A stretch of 64,000 nt of DNA from Chionoecetes opilio. Its lineage: Eukaryota; Arthropoda; Malacostraca; Decapoda; Majidae. This document shows positions 12,651-22,519 of the stretch, piece by piece. The notes beneath the pieces were generated by a model, which did no database searches, was not told where the DNA came from, and saw nothing but the letters and a program-made list of their open reading frames with translations. A program made the translations under genes and the position numbers. How positions within the stretch are numbered: the first letter of the stretch is position 1; every line of letters begins with the position of its first letter. The stretch covers positions 493,331 through 557,330 of the forward strand of contig JACEEZ010020917.1 in NCBI GenBank assembly GCA_016584305.1. Direction: 5' to 3'.

Positions 12651-13422
12651 ATGTATATATCCTCTTTTTAGACACTATTAAAACCCCTTTGGCCCTATTC
12701 GCCGGTGTTTACTGCTCAGATCCGGTGTTTACTGCTCAGATCCGGTGTTTACTGCTCAGATCCGGTCCGATCCGGTGTTTTTATGGACCCCCTATTGACC
12801 AATATTTTCCTGACTTAATTGGGGTTTTGCGCCCCTCCAGCCCCCCGCTAGTTTACTAACCTAACCTGGACATTGGCTACGTAACCTAACTTAACTGGGG
12901 GAGCACAGCCGGTAAATCTGCAGTTTAGTACTATAGTGCCGACCGGGGTAATTTGGTCCTGGTTTTGACAAACTTTGATCTAGTTTCCATATCTATTGAA
13001 ATAAACAAACAAAAAGTTAATACAATCATAGGAGGGTCACTACCTATATGTCATTAAAGTTTGAACAAATTTTCATTACAGCTCTGTTAGCAATACACTG
13101 CGAAGTGCGGACCGCATTGTTACACTAAATGGGGTAAATCGGACCTAACTCTGGGGTAAATTGGTCATATATATAAAAAAAAAAAAAAAATTTCTTCAAA
13201 ATTTGACAAACCTCCAAAAACTTAAACAACATGTCATACCATGCCCATGGACACTATCAAACATTATGTGAGCTGTTCCTCACATTCTCTGGGGAGGCGG
13301 AAAAGATGACCATCACGCACGTTTGGGTTCCAGTCTTTGAGTTCCTAGTCTTTCTTCTTTTTCTAGGTCTATGTTAGTTTTCTTTTATAATTTCTAAGCA
13401 TTGTTACTTAATTTAGTAATAT

Positions 13423-13907
13423 TTTACACTAGGGCCAGAATTCCCTACACAATTGGGAGTGTGGTTTCTGTTTACCTTATTGGATTCTAGGAAACATTCT
13501 CTCTATGAGCTTCCGTCACAAGGCACTTCTTTCGGAGATATAAGATGTTTTTAATAGGAAGGAGATCCGAGTGTATAGGAGATATGAAAATTAAACTAAC
13601 CTAACCCCACCTTTTGACTCACTAACCTAACCTAATCTAAGCTAACCCACGCTTTAACCTCCAGACTAAAGTCAAATCTGCATTAAAAAAGTGTCCGCGG
13701 CAAGGGAAGAACAGAGGCGATGCAGGTCACAAGAGGAAGAAGAGTCAGGCGCATGTAAACACTTGGCTCTCGCCTCCCTATGAACATGTCATTATCTTCG
13801 AAAGTAATGATTTGCGACGGAAACTCAGAGAAAATGTTTCCTAGAATTCAATAAGGTAAACAGAACCACACTCCCAATTGTGTAGGGAATTTCCATCCTA
13901 ATGTAAA
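13423..13907 (-). mobile_element. MITE copy 1 (TTTACACTAGGNCC family)
   Basis: Inverted repeats of about 60 bp (outer end tttacactaggnccgaaatt, inner caattgggagtgtgg) enclose a core with cctaacc words. It is in the opposite orientation to the copies at 14859 and 16928, and has no coding sequence. Confidence 0.8.
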
Positions 13908-14050
13908 ATAATACCGTTAGGTTACGTAATCAATGCCCATGTTAGGTTAGTTAACTAGCAGGGAGGTATGGGTGGGCATAGCCCCCCAGTTATGTCAGGA
14001 GAGTATTGGTTTATAGGAAGTATTGGTTGAAGCTGCACATTTACCGTATC

Positions 14051-14110
14051 CATTAAGGTAAACAGAAATCATTCTCCCAATTGTGTAGAGAATTCTGGTC
14101 CTTGAGTAAA
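14051..14110. mobile_element. MITE fragment of the same family
   Basis: Only the right terminal repeat is present (taaggtaaacagaaatc through tcttgagtaaa-like end). This is a truncated copy or solo terminal repeat. Confidence 0.65.
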
Positions 14111-14858
14111 AATTTACCCTTAATTTATATACCAGCACTCTTAAACTAATTCCATATTAGCATTCAACTACCTGAAACAAAAGAAACAAGTGCAAATAAG
14201 CAGTTAATCCTCACCGTGATATGCTGTGTGGGGTACATTACACTGGGTCCAATTTACCCCGCGAGTGTTTTTGTCACCGGGGTAAATATGGACCCAAACT
14301 GAGCATTGATCATACAAAAATGAGACAAGATAGAGCATTTTTTATATTTTCATGTTAAAGTAGAGGAAAAACACTATATATACGCTTATTTACAAGAATG
14401 TACTTCATCTCGTATTTGAATCCCATGAAAATTCGCCAAATCAGCTGATTTTGTAAACAAACTTCGCCGTAACTTTTTTTTGCTGTCATTTTACTCTTTT
14501 TCTATTTTGGTTCCTGGGTTCAGTTACATATTGATATTTATATTCATATTAATACTAGAAATGTTAAAATGGTTGTTTTACTACATGGGATATTCAAAAC
14601 TGTTACACTCTTATTTATATTGAAACAAACACCAAAGCAAAGATGGCGGTCCGAATAGAACCGGTACGTTGGAAGGACCAAATTACCCCGGTCGGCACTA
14701 CTCCTTATTGACCAATACTCTCCTGACATAACTGGAGGCTCCCCCCCCCCCGGCTAGTTCACTAACCTAACCTGGGGATTGATTACGTAACCTTACCTAG
14801 CTAGGTGGGGGTTTCGCCCCCCTCCAGGCCCCCGCTGTGTTATTTTTCATGTTATTAT

Positions 14859-15330
14859 TTTACACTAGGACCGAAATTCCCTACACAATTGGGAGCATGG
14901 TTTCTGTTTACCTTATCGGATTCTAGGAAACATTCTCTATAAGCTTTCCTCATCGGAAATCATTACTTTTGGAGATATAACATGTTGTTCATAGGGAGGC
15001 GAGAGAAGTGCTTACGGGCCTCTCATTCTTCTTCCTCTTGTGACCTGCATCGCCTTTGTTCTTCCCTTGCCGCAGACACTTTTTCAATGCAGATTTGGCT
15101 TTAGTTGTTAAGGTTAAAGCGTGGGATTAGGTTAGGTTAGTGAATCAAAAGGTGGGGTTAGGTTAGTTTAATTTTCATATATCATACACTCCTTCCTATT
15201 AAAAACATCTTATATCTCCGAAAGTAGTGATTTGCGATGGAAGCTCATGGAGAGAATGTTTCTCAGAATCCAATAAGGTGAACAGAAACCACGCTCCCAG
15301 TTGTGTAGGGAATTTCGGTCCTAGTGTAAA
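14859..15330 (+). mobile_element. MITE copy 2 (TTTACACTAGGNCC family)
   Basis: Full-length, about 472 bp, with both terminal repeats well preserved. The core contains 'gtgacctgcatcgcc' and an inverted GGTTAGG run. It is closely similar to copy 3 at 16928. Confidence 0.85.
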
Positions 15331-15488
15331 CATTTTCCTTTTTCATTTCCGACTGCTGTTGTAAGGGTTAGAAATACTGCAAATGATCAGAGCCACAAGT
15401 TGAGGATGGTTATAACTATGTGCCTCGTATTGTATTAAACTGCAGTACAACCAAATAGCATATAAATCACAGATGTGTTGTGGAAGTA

Positions 15489-16525
15489 CACTACGCGCCA
15501 AAATATTGTTCGCGACATCATAACACAGCGCTTCCATACGGGAATTCAGAAAATGTACCCTATGGCAGCCTACTGACTTCCGAGAGAGATATCTTACATA
15601 TGGCAGCTTGTTTAAGGCACGGGCAGTCCATCAAGACCGTTGAGGCGTGTTCAGATGCCACTTGTCAATTATAGACAAAGCATTTTAAAAAGTATTGCCT
15701 TCCTTCCCGCGAGTAATTTGAACAGACGCGCATTGGTATAACTATCATTATTTTCATAATGGGTGGCAAGAAAGACCTAACAAAGGAGCAAATTAAAGTT
15801 ATTGTATCTCTACACGAGGCAGAGAGGCCAGTGGAAGAAATATCAAGGATTGTGGATGTTACGAGGAAATTTGTGCATAAGTGGGTGGAGAGTTTCACGG
15901 TGGGTTGGCGGGGTGGCGACAGCCGCGACACCGTAACATTATAAGTGGCCAGGGTGAGGATGTAAAACATCAGCAAGCACCCTAAATGTCATGAAACGTC
16001 AAGTGGATGCCCATCCTCAAATAAGAGCAAGAAAAATATTGCGATATGACTTTTACATCCTCACCCTGGCCACTTATAATGTTACGGTGTCGCGGCTGTC
16101 GCCACCCCGCCAACCCACCATGAAACTCCACCCACTTGCACAAATTTCCTCGTAACATCCACAATCCTTGATATTTCTTCCACTGGCCTCTCTGCCTTGT
16201 GTAGAGATACAATAACTTTGATTTGCTCCTTTGTTAGGTCTTTCTTGCCACCCATTATGAAAATAATTATAGATATACCAATGCACGTCTGTTCAAATTA
16301 CTCGCGGGAAGGAAGGCAATACTTTTTAAAATGCTTTGTCTGTAATTGACAAGTGGCATCTGAACATTCCTCAACGGTCTTGATGGACTGCCCGTGCCTT
16401 AAACAAGCTGCCATATGTAAGATATCTCTCTCGGAAGTCAGTAGGCTGCCATAGAGTACATTTTCTGAATTCCCGTATGGAAGCGCTGTGTTATGATGTC
16501 GCGAACAATATTTTGGCGCGCTGTG
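15489..16525. mobile_element. Head-to-head Tc1/mariner-type palindrome
   Basis: Two near-identical arms (15489-15967 and 16051-16525) run in opposite directions around an 83-bp loop. The ends, CAC(T/A)(A/G)(C)GCGCCAAAATATTG, are flanked by TA (15487-15488 and 16526-16527). Each arm encodes the same start of a transposase; the catalytic part is missing. The transcript would fold into a hairpin of about 475 bp. It probably arose by an abortive transposition that left two 5' halves face to face, so it is non-autonomous. Confidence 0.85.
15759..15944 (+). pseudogene. Tc1/mariner transposase N-terminal fragment, left arm
   Basis: 61 codons starting MGGKKDLTKEQIKVIVSLHE, with a helix-turn-helix typical of Tc1/mariner DNA-binding domains (EEISRIVDVTRKFVHKWVE). 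It ends at a stop right where the palindrome's loop begins, so it has no DDE catalytic domain. A mirror copy lies on the minus strand at about 16074-16257 with small indels that break the frame. Confidence 0.7.
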
Positions 16526-16877
16526 TATGCTATAGCAATGCGGTAGTAGCTGATGCATTGCCTCAGCTCGGCAATGTACTTGGTAAACTATAGAAATCCA
16601 TTGGTTATGTTGTTACCCAGTCAGTCTCGTTTTGTTGACATGTAACGTTATGCTGAAGGGTGGCGCCGATCTGTCCTCAGTGTTATCCGCGGCGCCAAAC
16701 TTTTACTTGAAGGCAAATCACACCCACCTTGACGAGGTACTCTGATCTTTGCTCGAAGGGAATAGTTTCAGTTAATAGTGTAGTTTGCCCATGGTTGGCT
16801 GTGTTCCCAAGCTTGGTCATCCTGTGCAGAACCATGTTGATGCGGGCTGTCGGAAAAAAGGGTGAATTGTAACTTTG

Positions 16878-17723
16878 GGGTCATTCAAAAATTACGTAAC
16901 GCTTTTTGGTAATATTTTAGGTATTATTTTACTCTAGGACCGAAATTCCCAATGCAATTGGGAGTGTGGTTTCTGTATACCTTATTGGATTCTAGAAAAC
17001 ATTCTCTATAAGCTTCCGTCGCAAATCATTACTTTTGGAGATATGACATGTTGTTTATTGGGAGGAGAGAGACAAGTGTTTACGTGCTCTTCTTTCTCTT
17101 GTGACCTGCATCGCCTTCTTCCCTTGCCGCGGACACTTTCAATACAGATTTGGCTTTAGTTAGGAGGTTAAAGCGTGGGATTAGGTTAGGTTAGGTTATT
17201 GAGTCAAAAGGTGGGATTAGGTTAGTTTAATGTTCATATATCATATACACTCCTTCCTATTAAAAACATCTTTTATCTCAGAAAGTAGTGATTTGCAACA
17301 GAAGCTCATAGAGAGAATGTTTCTTAGAATCCAATAAGGTAAACAGAAACAATACTCCCAATTGTGTAGGGAGTTTCTGTCCTAGTGTAAAAATTTACCA
17401 TATTTTACCCCCCTCCCCCCCATGTCACGCCTTGTAACAAATGTCCAGACCCCCCTAAAAAATTGTGTAACACCAGTTAGTTATTTTTTTGTTAGTAATC
17501 CCCCCTCTTAATTAGTAGGTTTCCATTTTTTTAAGATACAAAAATATAAGTCTAGGCTAAGTACTATACCTGAAAATTACCATTTTTAAGTTTTTCAAGA
17601 AAAAATTGAAAATGTTATGTAATACATGGCTTGCACCCCCTCCCCCCCACTGCCACACTCATAACACTTCACCATACCCGCCCCCCACCCACCCTTAGGC
17701 GTTACGTAATTATTGAATGACCC
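16878..17723. mobile_element. DNA element with GGGTCATTCAAnAATTACGTAAC ends
   Basis: Inverted ends GGGTCATTCAAAAATTACG at 16878 and their complement ending at 17723. No coding sequence. MITE copy 3 (16928-17392) is inserted near its left end, and the rest is C-rich spacer. A target duplication is not clear. The superfamily is undetermined. Confidence 0.6.
16928..17392 (+). mobile_element. MITE copy 3 (TTTACACTAGGNCC family)
   Basis: Full-length copy in the same orientation as copy 2, with the same terminal repeats and core words. Small indels separate the two. Confidence 0.85.
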
Positions 17724-17799
17724 TTTTCAACCAGGAATTGAGTACGAGGTCAAAAGTACTCCCATGTATTTCGATGTGTTAAAAATGAAATTCAATAAA

Positions 17800-18400
17800 A
17801 ATCTTTGGAAATGCTTCATTTTGCCGTTACCCCTCTCCTGTTTCAACTAGTCATTTCAACCAGAAATGGTTAGGTTAGGTTAAATCAGGTTAGACGTGTG
17901 GTTTGATTTAATAATATATAATGAGTTAATATGTTTTGAATTAAACTGGCACTCGTTTTTAGCAAAATTAATGTTTGTTTTAAGTTGTGGGCCCGCGATT
18001 TTTTTTCCCAAACAGGTTTGCAAACTTTCGGTTACGGTTAGGTTAGGTTTAGGTTAACTCTGGAAAGGTAACTTTGTGTTGGAATCACAATGAGGGTATT
18101 TTCTAGAAAATCCTGTGGTTAATTTCGGAGCTACAGACATGCGTAGAGGGCCACCCACCAATGCAAACTCGTTGGGGGAAAATAATTCCCGGCCTGCCCC
18201 GTCCCGCAAACATCCCGGGCCGCTTCGCACTGCTGTAATATTGCTTAGTTCTTTTTCTTCCTGAGATAATCTGTTACTAAATCAAACCCCACGTCTAATC
18301 TACCCTAACTTTTCATGCTTTAACCTAACAACCATTTCTGGTTGAAAATAACTAGTTGAAACAGGCGGAGGTGATAACGGCAAAATGAGACATTTCCGAC
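17800..18400. mobile_element. Palindromic repeat with GGTTAGG core
   Basis: The inverted segments 17805-17880 and 18320-18400 (gccgttacccctctcctgtt and its diverged complement) enclose GC-rich sequence resembling parts of the 27-38 kb elements (phrases such as 'aaacattg' beside 'ccccgcaaac'). Non-coding; probably a diverged relative. Ends are approximate. Confidence 0.5.
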
Positions 18401-18426
18401 GATTTTTGATGTGACTATCATTCTTA

Positions 18427-18560
18427 CCGTAGATAATACTATAGTCGCCACCTGCACTAATGTCGCCAGGTGCCATATATTACGAATTATAGCATCACTA
18501 CTGATTTTTATGTGCCACTGAAGATGATACACAGTAGTTTATATCATGGGCTAAATGCAA
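18427..18560. mobile_element. Half copy of the CCGTC...ACTATAGTCGCCA MITE
   Basis: Starts 'ccgtagataatactatagtcgcca' and continues with 'gccatatattacgaatt.tagcatcac'. The complete family members lie at 44626-44862 and 51882-52245. The mirrored half is missing here. Confidence 0.6.
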
Positions 18561-19222
18561 GAATGCTCGTCAAATCCCGGCAGGTGGAGATTCCCGACTG
18601 TCGTATCTCCACCGGTGGGATATACAAGAATTGTTTTCAAATGCCCGGCCAGTGGAGATTTGGGCAGGCGTACCAACACAAGCGAGTCCAAGGCGGCATC
18701 AGTATTTTGACTGTTTAACACCTATCTGATTCCTTTTACTAGCCTAATTTATCATAAAATTTCTGCCATTAAAATAATAGCTTTGTTAGTGTTCGCCACT
18801 TATCTGAGGTGTTTATGGAGAAAAAATGGGCCTGAGTAATGCTTGTGCGTTCATTTGAACGTCCCACAAAGTGGCCAGTCGCCACAAAGTAATATGGCAG
18901 ACCACCTCCACCACAGCCGCTCTCCCTCGTCACCACTTATCACAGCAATATAAGGCCTCCTGCACCTACTTTTACCTTAATTATGACACGTGTGCATTCA
19001 CAGTGTATGAATGTCACTATCGGTTATGTTGAAAACTCGCCTGTAATGGTCTGGGAAGAAATAGGATGGAATAAGGGCAGAGCGGTATGCAGGTGGGATG
19101 TGCTTGGTGAACGCAATCAGCTGACTCAAATCTCCACTCGTTGCGTCATATGTTTCTTAATATTCTTGCTTGCCGAAACACGATGCAATGGGTGGAGAAA
19201 AATTCTTGCATATAGCCCATGA
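18561..19222. other. Intronic sequence without recognised features
   Basis: No convincing coding signal; the only open frames are short and lack family motifs. A direct repeat around 18580-18670 (gtggagattcccgac / gtggagatttgggca) is the only structure noted. Confidence 0.4.
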
Positions 19223-19230
19223 CTGTAATC

Positions 19231-20052
19231 CAAAGGTGGGCACCAAACCGTTAATCCGTTAATCGTTAATTAACGAAGTTAACATTTTCGTTAACGATTT
19301 AACTTGTAAGTTAACTTTGGAAATCATTATCGGACTAATTAACTTCTGTTACATTTAACTTCCGTTAACTCAAGTCCGCTAACCCAAAAATTTCATAAAA
19401 ACCGGTAAACGTTTAAAAGTTTCTATTATTTTCAGATTTTCAATACAGATGTAGTCCTAGCATATTTAATATTGTACGCGTCATTCTTTCAACCCCGATA
19501 TAATGCCACTTATTATTATAAATAACTTTTCAATTAAACTTCGAATTGCGAGTTCAAAATGATATTTTATGTATTCGATATTTAAGCAATTATTTACGCA
19601 ATTATTTAGCAATTATTATACTAATTTTGTATTTCATTTAAGTTTTTTTTCACCCTTTTCTGGCTCTAAAAGCCTTTAAAAACCTAAAACAGGGCCAAAA
19701 CTATGAAATCAGCCATATTTAGTTTTTTTTTAAAGTTAAAACTAAAATCTGCCTATTTTTTTTTTTACTCTAAAGCAAAAATAAACTCTAGTTTTTGGGT
19801 TTTAAAGCCCTTAAAAACCCCCACAAAGGCTGATTTTATAGTTTTGGCACTTTTCAAAGGGTTTTTTGGGTGGTTTTAGAGCAAAAACAGATTTTTTTTC
19901 TTTCTAGAATAAAAATTAACGTTAACGGTTTATTGATAACTTCCGTTACATTTTTAAAGAATTAACTGATTAACAGTTATCGAAGTAAATTTTTTGGATA
20001 ACGGATTAACGGTTAACGAAGTTAACTTTTTGATTAACGGCGCCCACCACTG
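19231..20052. mobile_element. hAT-type MITE with 8-bp target duplication
   Basis: The ends CAAAGGTGGGC and GCCCACCACTG form imperfect inverted repeats, flanked by CTGTAATC at 19223-19230 and 20053-20060. An 8-bp duplication and CA(G/A)NGGTGGGC-like ends are known hAT traits. The interior is AT-rich, with many GTTAAC/TTAACG words repeated in inverted order, and has no transposase. Confidence 0.85.
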
Positions 20053-20555
20053 CTGTAATCTACCCTGTTTCAGTGTTGTTTTCTGCTTTGTATCCGCAAG
20101 TATATACGGTTTCAAATTTCACTACCTACTCCGTTTTTTTTTTCGGGCGACGACGACGGCGGGAGGACACTCAGAACATAAACACTAGCTGGCGATCTTA
20201 GTGTAGGTCGCCACTCGGTTGATACTTTGGTAATTTGTTCATTTATAGCTATATAATATGACACAGATGAAGACACAAAAATGACACAGACTCTCCAGAT
20301 AGCCCCTTCTAACTTCCCTGAAATCATGGATGTAAAAATGTAAGTATTAATGCCACCAGACGTCTGTAAATAGAAAAAAAACGTTGTCCTGGCGACTTTT
20401 AGCGTTAACTACGGTAGCACATCAAAGTGCATGGGAAAAAAAAGTATTATTGACCTCGTGCTTAATTTCTGGTTGAAAGTAACAATTTACCGGGAAAAGT
20501 GTATTGGCACCAGCTTTATTTTTCCATTTATTATCCCAGCTTTGTTACATTGTTG

Positions 20556-21130
<575 letters not shown>

Positions 21131-21156
21131 TTAATAGTGGAGTGTTTTTATATAAT

Positions 21157-21390
<234 letters not shown>

Positions 21391-21640
21391 ATATGTTTTT
21401 TTTATAGAATTCAGAATCTTGAAGAAATATATCAGGAAGCGAAAGTGGCACAAACAGTGTAATGTTTATTTAGCAGGAGGATGTTGAGTGAACAAGTGTG
21501 GGGCAGCCATTCATGTATCTTTATTTTCACGCTTCTTAACAATTTATCACAACATGTTTGTTGAGGCAGGATACAATTATAAGAGTAATACCTCTGTACC
21601 TCCCCATGTTAGTCAGTGAATGAAGCAACCCTTGTAACAG

Positions 21641-21860
21641 GTGCGGCTGTGCTTCAGTACCTTTTACGAAATGTACGATGACTATTATTACGTCGCCGAC
21701 GACTACAGCATCGAGCGGTACTGCGTGGACGACTACCCCTTCCGATGCCTCTCCGAGAAGTCCCTCTCCGAGACCGAGCTCCGTTTCAGGTCGTGGAGTG
21801 AGGACGGCTTCCTCAACATTACAGTGCCTTTCAAGCCTCGGCCTCTCCTCCAAACACACA
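21641..21860 (+). CDS. Exon 2 of the EGF-bearing extracellular protein
   Basis: Acceptor ttgtaacag|GTG and donor ACA|gtaagc. It joins exon 1 in phase 0 and leaves one base. The 73 complete codons begin VRLCFSTFYEMYDDYYYVAD, with an acidic Tyr/Asp-rich stretch, three further Cys, and an N-glycosylation site in FLNITVPF. The composition fits an extracellular beta-rich domain. No family is recognised. Codon use is GC-rich at third positions, like the other exons and unlike the intron. Confidence 0.75.
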
Positions 21861-22114
21861 GTAAGCGATCAAGAGGGTGAGGGAAGGAGCGCACTAGCAT
21901 GTCAGACAAGAATAAAACATAGAAGGGGAAAGGGTATCAGCAAGCAGATCAGCGCACACGGCTGGACACAAACATCAGTACTAGGGAGGCTGTGGCTACA
22001 CGCATTGTACAAGATAATAATGTCATGCTAATATTGAAGAAAAATATTTACTATTAACTTTCAAGCTCACTTTTGTTTTGCTAGCACTGCTCTCCTTGTG
22101 TCCCTTCCCGCCAG
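21861..22114 (+). other. Intron 2 (254 bp)
   Basis: Begins gtaagc and ends tcccttcccgccag with a good pyrimidine tract. It splits a Lys codon (A|AG). Confidence 0.7.
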
Positions 22115-22262
22115 AGCCTTACGCTGGGAGACCCATCTTCAACATTACGTACGAGTGGCGGCGCCTGAGTGAACCTAGCGCGATGGCCGACCCAGACCGT
22201 CCGGCTAACCTTGATATGTGCAGCTTCAATGGCTACCCTGTGTTGACCTATGATGCCACCCG
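22115..22262 (+). CDS. Exon 3 of the EGF-bearing extracellular protein
   Basis: 148 nt with the donor CCCG|gtgggt. With one base from exon 2 the frame reads K-PYAGRPIFNITYEWRRLSE, then a segment ending LDMCSFNGYPVLTYDATR. It contains the sequon FNIT and one Cys. It leaves two bases that pair with the first base of the exon at 38186 to give Arg. The hydrophobic/aromatic pattern suggests a continuation of the N-terminal beta domain. Confidence 0.75.
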
Positions 22263-22341
22263 GTGGGTCTGTTATTGCTGTTACTTTAAAGAGAGAGAGA
22301 TAGAGAGAAAAAAAAAATTCAGACGCACGAGTTGCAGTTTT

Positions 22342-22346
<5 letters not shown>

Positions 22347-22426
<80 letters not shown>

Positions 22427-22449
22427 CTCTCTCTCTCTCGCTCTCTCTC
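22347..22449. repeat. (CT)n microsatellite
   Basis: About 100 bp of CT repeat with two CG interruptions, near the start of intron 3. Confidence 0.97.
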
Positions 22450-22519
22450 AGCAGTCTTAATTACGTTTCATTCCCACCCGTCGATGCACTCTGAACCCTT
22501 CATAGACCGGCCTGATAAT

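Larger units (their letters stand above)
8845..12789. mobile_element. Foldback/long-TIR element split by a later transposon
   Basis: The ends are GGTCCATAAAAACACCGG at 8845 and its complement ending at 12789. They are flanked by an 11-bp direct repeat, CCCTATTGACC, at 8834-8844 and 12790-12800, read as a target-site duplication. Inside each end are tandem 20-bp units (aaacaccggatctgagcagt), two to three on the left and three to four on the right. The left arm (8845 to about 9155) pairs with a right arm made of two pieces, about 9275-9481 and 12651-12789, because a transposon sits between them. The central loop holds poly-A, poly-G and GGTTAGG words. No coding sequence belongs to the foldback itself. 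The 11-bp duplication and long arms resemble Mutator-like or foldback elements; the class is inferred. Confidence 0.8.
12936..14698. mobile_element. TA-flanked DNA element with AGTGCCGACCGGGGTAA ends
   Basis: Terminal inverted repeats of about 25 bp start GTGCCGACCGGGG at 12936 and end at 14698, with TA on each side, as in Tc1/mariner-type insertion. The phrase 'ggggtaaattgg' recurs inside. No transposase is seen, so it is non-autonomous. It hosts the MITE at 13423-13907 and a partial MITE at 14051-14110, and lies within an older repeat (phrase 'attgaccaata' plus GGTTACGTAACC-like words) seen on both sides. Confidence 0.7.
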
